Below, in pieces: positions 9,356-17,634 of a DNA stretch of 56,205 nt. This DNA is from Prolixibacteraceae bacterium (GTDB lineage: Bacteria > Bacteroidota > Bacteroidia > Bacteroidales > Prolixibacteraceae): positions 1-56,205 of the forward strand of contig SKHV01000088.1 in the NCBI GenBank assembly GCA_007116765.1. The letters run 5' to 3'. The position numbers and the translations under genes are program-made. The notes under the pieces were generated by a model, which was not told the DNA's origin, did no database searches, and was given only the letters and a program-made list of their open reading frames with translations. Every line of letters starts with the position of its first letter. Position 1 is the stretch's first letter.

Positions 9356-9958
9356 ATGGACAATAGAACAAAGAAATACATGCAAGAAAACTCCATTAAA
9401 GAAAAGTTTAGAAACATTTCGGACGAAGAAATTATATCTATCTTAAGGATGAGGGTTCATTACCGACCCGAAGCTATTGAAGCTGTAGTTGAAGAAGCTA
9501 TTGAAAGAGGTATAATTAACAATACCGAAGACTTGTTAAGCAACAAGTTTTCAGTTCAGCCACTCCCCCCACGATCGTTGTTTCCATTGGGCACAGATAA
9601 AAAATCAACTTTTGCAATATTTAAAAGTTTGTGCCGAGTATTTTATGGTTTAGGCCTGCTTCCATTTATTCATTCTGTATTTTCTTTTGTTGCAGGCAAT
9701 TATTCAACAGGTTCAATTTCACTTATTGTTGCGCTTACCGTTTTTTCAATGGTGTACCAAGTAGACAGAAAGATGAATTTATTTGCATTGAAGTTTCTCC
9801 TTTTCCTAAATGTTCCGTTGATAGCGTTCTCGACATATATCATTTATACTGCAAGTTTTTTTGCGGCAATCGACATTTTCGCCATTTGCATGGTTGTTTT
9901 AGTTACTTTATATGTATCTCTCTACCTCAGAAAGCTATTCTTCTATTTTTCAGAATGA
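9356..9958 (+). CDS. Hypothetical membrane protein
   Basis: I do not recognise a family. The first 60 residues are charged and helical (a segment ISDEEIISILRMR followed by EAIEAVVEEAIERG), and the rest has about four hydrophobic segments consistent with transmembrane helices (about 88-110, 115-132, 142-162, 165-190). A similar layout, a short soluble helical head on a small multi-pass membrane domain, is common among uncharacterised Bacteroidota proteins. It stands alone between a divergent alcohol dehydrogenase and a head-GIN lipoprotein. The reading frame is clean with an ATG start, so it is probably real. Confidence 0.7.
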   Translation: MDNRTKKYMQENSIKEKFRNISDEEIISILRMRVHYRPEAIEAVVEEAIERGIINNTEDLLSNKFSVQPLPPRSLFPLGTDKKSTFAIFKSLCRVFYGLGLLPFIHSVFSFVAGNYSTGSISLIVALTVFSMVYQVDRKMNLFALKFLLFLNVPLIAFSTYIIYTASFFAAIDIFAICMVVLVTLYVSLYLRKLFFYFSE

Positions 9959-10119
9959 GAATGAAATAAATACACCTCAAAATTTGTTGTTTATTTTCAA
10001 CATTTTTCATTTGCAGCTTAATATTCTTATTTCACCGACAAGAACACCCATTTAATCGATTTTAACTTACAGATACACCAATAAATACTCAACTTTGCTG
10101 AAAATAAAATCATAGAAAA

Positions 10120-10845
10120 ATGAAAGCATTAAGAATAAGTTCAATTATTGTGTTATTAGGAGCATTACTTGCATCACTTTTTGTTTCGTGTAACTATAGT
10201 TCAAATAGAGTTGAAAGTGTGGATAGCAAAACAAAACTGCATGAAGTAAAAAACTTCAATCAAATTATGCTTGTGGGTGGCTATAACGTTACTTTAATAC
10301 AAAGTTCCGATTCGGAAATCATTATTGATGCCGAAGAAAAGTTTCATGATAAAACCGATATCTACGTGAAGAATGAAACGCTATATCTGAAAATGAAAAA
10401 GAATCAAATAAGCACTGACTCTAAAATAAATGTTGAAATTTCATTCATTGAATTAGAAAAAATAACCGTTGAAGGAGGTGTTGTTTTGAATACTGATGGT
10501 TTTATAAAATGCGATAATTTTGATATTCATATAAAAGGAGGAGCACATTCAAATATAAAAATAAAAGCGAACCACATAAATGCTAAAGGTGAAGGTGGTG
10601 TAAATATGCGCTTTGAAGGTGTAAGCGACACCTTTACCGTATCGACCGAAGGTGCCGGAAATATTGATGCCCGCCACTTAAAGTCGCGTGTTGTGAACTG
10701 TAGAGTAGCAGGCGTGGGCAATGCATCGGTTTATGCAACCGATGAGCTTTTTGCAAATGTAGAAGGACTGGGACGGATTAATTATCGTGGCAACCCTGAG
10801 GTACATAAAAATGTGCAGGGCATTGGTGTTGTTCATCGCAAATAA
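10120..10845 (+). CDS. Head GIN domain lipoprotein (DUF2807)
   Basis: Probable lipoprotein: a hydrophobic signal followed by a lipobox-like SLFVSC with the cysteine at about residue 24. The rest matches the putative auto-transporter adhesin, head GIN domain (DUF2807): repeated short beta-rungs with Gly/Val patterns such as ITVEGGVVLNTDGF, IHIKGGAHSNIKI and VSTEGAGNIDARHL, ending in GNPEVHKNVQGIGVVHR. These form a right-handed beta-helix in the family; the function is unknown. It stands alone and converges on the ornithine carbamoyltransferase gene 5 nt away. Confidence 0.88.
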   Translation: MKALRISSIIVLLGALLASLFVSCNYSSNRVESVDSKTKLHEVKNFNQIMLVGGYNVTLIQSSDSEIIIDAEEKFHDKTDIYVKNETLYLKMKKNQISTDSKINVEISFIELEKITVEGGVVLNTDGFIKCDNFDIHIKGGAHSNIKIKANHINAKGEGGVNMRFEGVSDTFTVSTEGAGNIDARHLKSRVVNCRVAGVGNASVYATDELFANVEGLGRINYRGNPEVHKNVQGIGVVHRK

Positions 10846-10850
10846 ACCTA

Positions 10851-11837
10851 TTAAGTTAGAAGGTGTACCATAACTGCCTTTATTGTATGCATGCGGTTTT
10901 CGGCCTGATCGAATACAACCGAAGCTTTACTCTCGAACACTTCGTTGGTCACTTCAATTCCATCCATACCAAATTTCTCAAAAATTTCTTTTCCTACTGT
11001 TGTATTTGTATCGTGAAAAGCGGGTAAACAATGCAAAAATTTAACATTGCCGTTTCCAGTTTTTTTCATTAGTTCTGAATTCACCTGAAAAGGCTTCAGA
11101 AGTGCGATTCTTTCTTCCCACAACTCAATGGGTTCGCCCATCGAAACCCACACGTCGGTATATACAAAATCACAGTTTGCCACTGCTTCATCAACATTGT
11201 CGCTTAGTGTAATTCTAGCGCCGGTTTCTTTCGCTATTTTTTTACAACTATTGACCAGTTCAGAATCGGGCTGAAACGTTTCAGGAGCACAGGCCCTGAA
11301 ATCGATTCCCATTTTTGCACTGCCTACCATGAGCGAGTTTCCCATGTTATTACGGGCATCGCCAATATAACAAAGTTTCATTTGATTTAAGGGCTTTGCG
11401 CAATGCTCCTGCATGGTAAGGAAATCGGCCAATACCTGAGTGGGATGAAACTCATTGGTAAGCCCGTTAAAAACCGGCACCCCGGAGTACTGAGCCAATT
11501 CTTCAACAATCTGCTGCCCATATCCACGGTATTCAATGGCATGGTACATGCGCCCCAAAACCCTGGCAGTATCCTTTATGCTTTCCTTGTGACCTATTTG
11601 AGATCCTGTAGGCCCCAGATAGCTTACTTTTGCCCCCTGATCGAAAGCAGCAACCTCAAAGGCACAACGTGTGCGGGTAGACGATTTTTCAAATATCAGT
11701 GCGATATTTTTCCCTGTAAGATTTTTTTTCTCGCTTGCCTGTTGCTTAGCATGTTTCAATTTTGCCGACAACTCAAGTAAGAGATTTATTTCTTCGGGTT
11801 CATAGTCCAGTAATTTCAAAAAATGTTTGTTCTTCAT
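10851..11837 (-). CDS. Ornithine carbamoyltransferase
   Basis: Interconverts ornithine plus carbamoyl phosphate with citrulline plus phosphate. Motifs are those of true ornithine enzymes: carbamoyl-phosphate loop STRTR (53-57), HPTQ (131-134), SMGE (232-235) and HCLP (269-272) within HCLPAFHD. It is not the acetyl- or succinyl-ornithine variant found in some Bacteroidota, as far as the intact SMG loop shows. It lies 4 nt downstream of carbamate kinase on the same strand. That pairing points to the catabolic direction (citrulline phosphorolysis then ATP formation), so arcB may be the better name than argF/argI. Confidence 0.92.
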   Translation of the reverse strand: MKNKHFLKLLDYEPEEINLLLELSAKLKHAKQQASEKKNLTGKNIALIFEKSSTRTRCAFEVAAFDQGAKVSYLGPTGSQIGHKESIKDTARVLGRMYHAIEYRGYGQQIVEELAQYSGVPVFNGLTNEFHPTQVLADFLTMQEHCAKPLNQMKLCYIGDARNNMGNSLMVGSAKMGIDFRACAPETFQPDSELVNSCKKIAKETGARITLSDNVDEAVANCDFVYTDVWVSMGEPIELWEERIALLKPFQVNSELMKKTGNGNVKFLHCLPAFHDTNTTVGKEIFEKFGMDGIEVTNEVFESKASVVFDQAENRMHTIKAVMVHLLT

Positions 11838-11841
11838 GTTT

Positions 11842-12816
11842 TTATATTTTCATTGTAATTTTTGTTCCATAACTTTTATCGGCCAGTTTTCGAGCCTCGG
11901 TAATTACGCTTTGTTTTCCTCCTTTTTCAAGAAAAAGTAAAGCGGCTCTAACCTTTGGTTCCATAGTACCTTCGGAAAATACGCCTTGTGCAAGATAATT
12001 ATTCGTGCTAGCATAATCGAGAAATTCGAGCTTTTCTTGAGTAGGCAGGCCAAAATCTTTGTACACAAAAGGCACATCGGTTAAAATATAAAGTTCGTCG
12101 GCATTAATTTGTGCAGCCAGTTGTGCTGAGGCCAAATCTTTGTCAACTACGCCGTTTACAGTACGCACACCACCTTTATCATCGAAAAAAACAGGCACAC
12201 CGCCTCCTCCGGCAGCTATCACTATAGTTCCGCTATTGGCAAGTTGCTTTATGGTTTCCGAATTGAAAATAGTCAGAGGAAAAGGAGAAGGCACCACTCT
12301 TCGGAAAGCTTCGGCTCTTTTCGAAGTAGGTTTAAATTGCCAGCCTTTTGTATCGGCTAAAATCTTTGCCTCTTGACTGCTGTAAAATTTACCAATCCGC
12401 TTACTTGGGTTTTCAATTGAGTTGTCGTAAGGGCTAACTTCAACCATGGAAACCAGAGTTACTACATTACGTTGAATACCATGTTCAACCAACACGTTGC
12501 GCAGTATTCGTTCAATCATGTAACCAATACCGCCCTGCGAATCGGCTACACATACATTCAGTGGCATTTGAACAATATCGTACATTTGCTCACCTGCATC
12601 GTTTCGCATAAGTATGTTGCCAATTTGCGGACCGTTACCATGCGTTATTACCAGGTTACAACCAAGTTTCAGAAGAAAAACCAGATTTTCTATCGTGTCG
12701 TAGGTATTGGATTCCTGCTCTTCAATTGTACCTTTTTCGTTGTCGCGCAAAAGAGCATTCCCTCCTAATGCAACTACAGCTAATTTTCTCTTAGGCTTAC
12801 TCATATAACTTACCAT
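11842..12816 (-). CDS. arcC: Carbamate kinase
   Basis: Amino-acid kinase family enzyme that makes ATP from carbamoyl phosphate and ADP, releasing carbamate. Visible family segments are VVALGGNALL at the N-terminus, VITHGNGPQIG, the VCVADSQGGIGYMIE region, IVIAAGGGGVPV, and VDKDLASAQLAAQI with ADELYILTDV. ATG at residue 5 (MSKPKRK) is an equally possible start. It is the first gene of a two-gene unit with ornithine carbamoyltransferase. Arginine deiminase and an arginine/ornithine antiporter, the usual partners, are not in the window. Confidence 0.93.
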   Translation of the reverse strand: MVSYMSKPKRKLAVVALGGNALLRDNEKGTIEEQESNTYDTIENLVFLLKLGCNLVITHGNGPQIGNILMRNDAGEQMYDIVQMPLNVCVADSQGGIGYMIERILRNVLVEHGIQRNVVTLVSMVEVSPYDNSIENPSKRIGKFYSSQEAKILADTKGWQFKPTSKRAEAFRRVVPSPFPLTIFNSETIKQLANSGTIVIAAGGGGVPVFFDDKGGVRTVNGVVDKDLASAQLAAQINADELYILTDVPFVYKDFGLPTQEKLEFLDYASTNNYLAQGVFSEGTMEPKVRAALLFLEKGGKQSVITEARKLADKSYGTKITMKI

Positions 12817-12923
12817 TAATCATGCACAATAAACATACAACATTCGCGTAATAAAAAACCTGACTTTTTACTTATTCAAATATAAACATACATGAATATA
12901 GAGCTTGATTCCATCTATTTTGA

Positions 12924-12931
12924 TAAATTTG
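12924..12931 (+). promoter_or_regulatory. Candidate -7 box for ftsK
   Basis: TAAATTTG fits the Bacteroidota -7 consensus TAnnTTTG exactly and lies about 85 nt upstream of the ftsK start. No good TTTG is found at the usual 19-nt spacing; CTTG at 12904-12907 is closer than normal. Treat as a candidate. Confidence 0.4.
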
Positions 12932-13015
12932 CACACAATACTTAAAGGAGCAGAAATAAGTTTATTTTTTTAAGAAATTGTTTATATTCCTGATTAAATA
13001 TTAATGTAAAATTGA

Positions 13016-15472
13016 ATGGCTAAAACTAAAGGTAGAAATAACGGCACAAAAACTTCGAAAAATACCGCAATAAAATCTGATACCGAGAACAAGGTAAAAA
13101 TTGAAAAAGTACGTTTTGTCTTAGGAATTGCACTCCTCGCATTTTCGGTATTTTTACTTTTTGCTTTTGGAAGTTTCCTGTTTAATGCTGAAACTGATCA
13201 AAGTAAATTACAGCTTGACTGGTTAAATTTAATTAAAGACTCTTCAATAAAAGTAAATAACATCACAGGCAAAACAGGAGCCTGGTTTGCCGATTTATTC
13301 ATTAACCGTTGGTTTGGCTTATCATCGTTTCTCTTTTTATATATAAGCACCATCTTGGGTTTCAAACTGCTTAACCTTAACGTCAAATCGTTACTTTCCA
13401 AAACAATAAAAACTCTGGTGCTGATTATTTGGCTGTCAGTAGCACTTGGATTCATTTTCAGCTCAAAATATCCTGTTTTTCATATTTATCCCGGCGGAAG
13501 TTATGGTTATCATATTTCAATTTGGATGGTTTCACTAACCGGAAAAGTTGGCACATCAATCATTTTATTTATCAGTCTGTTAATATTCTTGGTTATTGCA
13601 GTCGACAACTTCATAGGTATGCTTAAAAGCATTAATCTTAAATCGAAAAACCCTGAAGGCGTTTTATTTGATGAAGCAAAAAACATAAATGAAACTGACG
13701 ACCTTAAAGCTCACGATGAAACTGAGGAAAAAAATAGATCACAAGAAAAAGAAGCTCATTCGCTTATTGATTTAAACCTTACCGAAACCTACAACGAAAA
13801 CGATGATGATGTAGAGTTTGAAGTAAGTGAAAAGATCAACCCAACCTCAAACACCACAGCCGTAGCAGAAATTCAAACCAAAACAATTTCAGCACATGGT
13901 GAAGAAGATGATCTTGAAATGACAGTAGAGAAAAAAGAAGAGGCGATTGAGGAATATGTAACACCACTTGAGGATTACGACCCTACACTTGATCTTTCAC
14001 GATATGAATACCCCGGAATTGATTTACTTGAAGATTATTCACACCTTAAACTTGAAGTAAGCGACGATGAACTGAAAGAGAATAAAAATCGTATTGTTGA
14101 AACACTCCGAAATTTCAAAATAGAAATCACAAAAATCAAAGCCACCATTGGCCCAACAGTTACCCTATACGAAATTGTACCTGCACAAGGTATACGAATA
14201 TCAAAAATTAAAAACCTCGAAGACGACATTGCATTGAGTTTATCGGCACTTGGGATTAGAATTATTGCACCAATTCCCGGTCGCGGGACAATTGGTATTG
14301 AAGTACCAAACCGCAAACCACAAGTAGTTTCAATGCGTTCAATAATTGCTTCGAAAAAGTTTCAGAGTTCAACAGCTGAACTTCCCATTGCTATGGGGCG
14401 TACTATTTCGAATGAAATATTTGCTTTCGACTTAACCAAAATGCCACATATGCTGGTTGCCGGAGCTACCGGGCAGGGAAAATCGGTAGGATTAAATGCC
14501 ATTATCACCTCAATTCTATTTAAAAAACACCCTTCGCAGGTAAAGTTTGTGTTTATCGATCCCAAAAAGGTAGAGCTGAATTTATACTCAATTATCGAAA
14601 AACACTTTCTTGCCAAACTACCCGATGCCGAAGAACCTATCATTACCGATGTGGAGAAAGTAAAGATTACCCTTAACTCGGTGGGAATTGAAATGGATAA
14701 CCGTTACGATTTGCTCAAAATGGCTCATTCGCGCAATGTTAAGGAATACAATAAAAAATTCATTGAAAGAAACCTTAATCCCGAGAAGGGACACCGGTTT
14801 TTACCCTATATAGTAGTGGTAATTGACGAATTTGCTGACTTAATTATGACTGCCGGAAAAGAAGTAGAGTTGCCCATAGCGCGTATTGCACAACTTGCCC
14901 GGGCAGTAGGCATACACATGATAATTGCTACCCAACGACCATCAGCTAACATCATTACAGGGGTAATCAAAGCAAACTTTCCTTCGCGTATTGCCTTTAA
15001 AGTAGCCTCAATGATTGACTCACGCACCATACTTGACCAATCCGGTGCCAACCAGCTTATCGGAAAAGGCGATATGCTGTTTTCTTCAGGAAGCGAGCTA
15101 ATACGACTTCAATGTGCCTTGGTCGATACTCCTGAAGTAGAACGCATATGCGAACACATTGCAAAACAACAGGCCTACCCTACAGCTTATATATTACCCG
15201 AATACGTGGGAGAAGAAGGCGACTACCCCGGAGCAGTAGATCTGAACAGCCGTGACGAATTTTTCGATGATGCAGCACGAATTGTGGTATTAAACCAACA
15301 GGGCTCAACATCGATGATACAGCGTAAGTTTTCAATTGGATATAATCGTGCTGGCCGAATAATGGATCAACTTGAGGCTGCAGGCATAGTAGGAGGCAGC
15401 GAAGGAAGTAAAGCCCGTAAGGTTATAATACAAGACGAATATACTTTGGAACAATTATTGAATTCACTTTAA
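13016..15472 (+). CDS. ftsK: DNA translocase FtsK/SpoIIIE
   Basis: Septum-anchored DNA pump that clears the chromosome terminus and activates Xer recombination. The N-terminus has four hydrophobic helices within about residues 25-200, then an acidic linker (about 210-335), a translocase motor with Walker A GATGQGKS (about 482-490) and Walker B VVVIDEFADL (about 600-609), and a C-terminal winged-helix gamma domain (about 750-818) that in the family reads KOPS-like signals. At 818 residues it is the compact form usual in this phylum. A LolA-like gene follows 14 nt later and xerD is nearby on the same strand. Confidence 0.95.
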   Translation: MAKTKGRNNGTKTSKNTAIKSDTENKVKIEKVRFVLGIALLAFSVFLLFAFGSFLFNAETDQSKLQLDWLNLIKDSSIKVNNITGKTGAWFADLFINRWFGLSSFLFLYISTILGFKLLNLNVKSLLSKTIKTLVLIIWLSVALGFIFSSKYPVFHIYPGGSYGYHISIWMVSLTGKVGTSIILFISLLIFLVIAVDNFIGMLKSINLKSKNPEGVLFDEAKNINETDDLKAHDETEEKNRSQEKEAHSLIDLNLTETYNENDDDVEFEVSEKINPTSNTTAVAEIQTKTISAHGEEDDLEMTVEKKEEAIEEYVTPLEDYDPTLDLSRYEYPGIDLLEDYSHLKLEVSDDELKENKNRIVETLRNFKIEITKIKATIGPTVTLYEIVPAQGIRISKIKNLEDDIALSLSALGIRIIAPIPGRGTIGIEVPNRKPQVVSMRSIIASKKFQSSTAELPIAMGRTISNEIFAFDLTKMPHMLVAGATGQGKSVGLNAIITSILFKKHPSQVKFVFIDPKKVELNLYSIIEKHFLAKLPDAEEPIITDVEKVKITLNSVGIEMDNRYDLLKMAHSRNVKEYNKKFIERNLNPEKGHRFLPYIVVVIDEFADLIMTAGKEVELPIARIAQLARAVGIHMIIATQRPSANIITGVIKANFPSRIAFKVASMIDSRTILDQSGANQLIGKGDMLFSSGSELIRLQCALVDTPEVERICEHIAKQQAYPTAYILPEYVGEEGDYPGAVDLNSRDEFFDDAARIVVLNQQGSTSMIQRKFSIGYNRAGRIMDQLEAAGIVGGSEGSKARKVIIQDEYTLEQLLNSL

Positions 15473-15486
15473 TAAAATATATAAAA

Positions 15487-16122
15487 ATGAAGCATACATT
15501 ATTACTTCTCACATTACTTATCAGTATTTCACTGGGTCTAATGGCCGATGAAAAAGCTAAAGCTATTCTGGATAAAGTATCAGAAAATACTAAAAGCAAA
15601 ACCAGCATTACTGCTGACTTTGAATTTATTATGGAAAATATTGCAGCCGGTATCAAAGAGTCGAACAACGGCAACATCATTATCCAGAACGATAAGTACA
15701 AACTTAGTATAAGCGGAATTGAAATTATGAGCAATGGCGTTTCGATGTGGACATACATGCCAGATGCAGGCGAGGTTAGTATAAGCGATGCCAATAATTT
15801 TGAAGACGATATTAATCCCGCAACAATATTTACCATATATGAACATGGTTTTGACTACACCTTCCTTGGCGAAGCGCAAAGAGGAAATAAGCGGATTTTC
15901 AAAATTGATCTTGTTCCTACTGTAGAAAGAGAATTTAGCCGCGTGGTGCTTGACATAGATCAATCAAACTACCAATTAGTCGGAGCAGTAATGTATGGTA
16001 TTGACGGAAATCGATATTTGATTGATATCCTAAATTACACAACAGATAAAAATTACGCCAATTCAACTTTTTCGTTCGATAGTTCGAAAAACCCTGATGT
16101 AACTGTGATTGATATGCGTTAA
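15487..16122 (+). CDS. LolA-like outer membrane lipoprotein carrier
   Basis: Secreted protein of 211 residues with a cleavable signal (MKHTLLLLTLLISISLGLMA) and the LolA-like fold: KAKAILDKVSENTKSKTSITADFEF at the N-terminus, a central NGVSMWTYMPDAGEVSI segment and late beta-strands. In the family it carries lipoproteins across the periplasm; Bacteroidota have several paralogues, so the exact cargo is uncertain. It lies directly after ftsK, a common order in the phylum. Its TAA stop shares the palindrome TTAA (16119-16122) with the convergent aroQ stop. Confidence 0.85.
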   Translation: MKHTLLLLTLLISISLGLMADEKAKAILDKVSENTKSKTSITADFEFIMENIAAGIKESNNGNIIIQNDKYKLSISGIEIMSNGVSMWTYMPDAGEVSISDANNFEDDINPATIFTIYEHGFDYTFLGEAQRGNKRIFKIDLVPTVEREFSRVVLDIDQSNYQLVGAVMYGIDGNRYLIDILNYTTDKNYANSTFSFDSSKNPDVTVIDMR

Positions 16123-16541
16123 TCAATAAGCGACTCAATACCAAGCCTATACGAATCGAGACCAAAACCCAAAATACCACCTTTACAAACAGATCCAATT
16201 ACCGATTCATGTCTGAAATTTTCACGGGTAAGAATATTGGAAATATGTACTTCTACAACAGGTGATTTTATAGCAGCTATGGCATCTCTTATGGCAATTG
16301 AAGTATGCGTATAAGCACCTGCATTTATAATAATACCATGATATGTAAAGCCCACCTCATGTAATTTATCAATTATTTCACCTTCAATATTAGACTGAAA
16401 ATAATCTATTGATATATGTAGATATCTGTCTCTTAGCCTTTCAAGATATGTTTCGAAATTGGAGTTACCATAAATACTCTCCTCTCTCTTACCCAGCAAA
16501 TTAAGATTTGGGCCATTTATAATAATTATTTTAATTTTCAT
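16119..16541 (-). CDS. aroQ: 3-dehydroquinate dehydratase, type II
   Basis: Dehydrates 3-dehydroquinate to 3-dehydroshikimate in the shikimate pathway. The family hallmarks are present: IINGPNLNLLGKRE with the catalytic-loop arginine, QSNIEGEIIDKLHE, GIIINAGAYTHTS and EVHISNILTREN FRH-type segment near the end. The 140-residue length is right for the small dodecameric type II enzyme. It is divergent from xerD and converges with the lolA-like gene, sharing a 4-nt stop overlap. Confidence 0.95.
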   Translation of the reverse strand: MKIKIIIINGPNLNLLGKREESIYGNSNFETYLERLRDRYLHISIDYFQSNIEGEIIDKLHEVGFTYHGIIINAGAYTHTSIAIRDAIAAIKSPVVEVHISNILTRENFRHESVIGSVCKGGILGFGLDSYRLGIESLID

Positions 16542-16663
16542 TCGTATATTTAACTTTTTAAAACTTAAATTTTTATAAAAACAAAAATAGTAAAAATTTT
16601 ACGTTGAATTAGAACCAAAACAAAACAATATTGTTAAGTGTATAAACAATTAAATTAAATAAT

Positions 16664-17563
16664 ATGAAATGGGAAGAAAGCATCAAAGGATTTGGTGAGT
16701 ATTTGCGTTTAGAAAAAGGCCTTTCTCAGAACTCTATTAATGCATATGTCAATGATATAACAAAGCTCTTAGAATTTCTGAAGAAGAACTACAAAGGCAT
16801 AACTCCACAAAAAGTAAAACTGCTTCATTTAAAGGGTTTTATTGAATTTTTAAATGAAAAAGGCGTAAGTCCGAGAACTCAAGCCAGAACGATTTCGGGA
16901 ATAAAATCATTTTTCAAATATTTGCTTATCGAAGACAAAGTGAAGAGCGATCCCACATCGTTACTCGAAGCACCTAAGGTTGGACGTAAGCTACCTGAAA
17001 TTTTAACCCCCGATGAAATTGACCTGATGATTGACACCATCGACATCGAAAAACCCGAGGGGCAAAGAAATAGGGCAATTGTTGAAACACTATACAGTTG
17101 CGGGCTCAGGGTTTCTGAACTTGTTTCAGTTAAAATGAGCAATATGTTCTTCAAAAAAGGCTATGTCAAAATTGAAGGCAAGGCAGGCAAAGAAAGATTA
17201 GTTCCTATAAGCCCAAAAGCAATCTCTGAAATTGAGAAATATCTTAAAGGATATAGAAAACAATTAAAAGTTGGCAAAGGAGATGAGGATGTTCTGTTCC
17301 TTAACCGCCGTGGGCAAAGGTTGAGCAGGGTAATGATTTTTACCATTATCAAAAACCTTGCAGCGCAGGTAAACATTAAAAAGAAAATCAGCCCTCACAC
17401 CTTCAGGCACTCATTTGCAACACATTTAATTGAGGGTGGAGCCGATTTGAGAGCTGTACAGGATATGCTCGGACACGAGTCGATTCTGACTACAGAAATC
17501 TATACTCATTTAGACAAAGACTACTTGAAAAGTACTATCAATCAATATCATCCACGTTCGTAA
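16664..17563 (+). CDS. xerD: Tyrosine recombinase XerC/XerD
   Basis: Site-specific recombinase that resolves chromosome dimers at dif. It has the N-terminal core-binding domain (about 5-90) and the catalytic domain with the full set R149, K173, H245, R248, H271 and nucleophile Y280. At 299 residues it is a housekeeping Xer protein rather than a phage integrase, and the segments GLRVSEL and HTFRHSFATHLIEGGADLRAVQDMLGH are typical of XerD. XerC and XerD are hard to tell apart by eye, so the D assignment is moderate. The strong terminator just after serves this gene and pckA. Confidence 0.9.
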   Translation: MKWEESIKGFGEYLRLEKGLSQNSINAYVNDITKLLEFLKKNYKGITPQKVKLLHLKGFIEFLNEKGVSPRTQARTISGIKSFFKYLLIEDKVKSDPTSLLEAPKVGRKLPEILTPDEIDLMIDTIDIEKPEGQRNRAIVETLYSCGLRVSELVSVKMSNMFFKKGYVKIEGKAGKERLVPISPKAISEIEKYLKGYRKQLKVGKGDEDVLFLNRRGQRLSRVMIFTIIKNLAAQVNIKKKISPHTFRHSFATHLIEGGADLRAVQDMLGHESILTTEIYTHLDKDYLKSTINQYHPRS

Positions 17564-17580
17564 CTACTATTAAAGCATAA

Positions 17581-17613
17581 AAAAAAGCTGCAAATTAAAT
17601 TTGCAGCTTTTTT
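17581..17613. terminator. Bidirectional intrinsic terminator between xerD and pckA
   Basis: A perfect 15-bp stem (17581-17595 with 17599-17613) around a 3-nt loop; the stem has A-run on one side and T-run on the other, so it can end transcripts from both directions. It lies 17 nt after the xerD stop and about 22 nt after the convergent pckA stop. Confidence 0.88.
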
Positions 17614-17634
17614 TATTATATAATTTGAAATATA

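Noticed and set aside
9631..9969. 112-codon frame inside the hypothetical membrane protein gene
   Set aside because: Out-of-frame shadow of the membrane protein; composition not protein-like.
16664..17563. Phage or transposon integrase reading for the recombinase
   Set aside because: Length, complete core motifs and location near ftsK fit housekeeping Xer; no repeats or cargo genes flank it.
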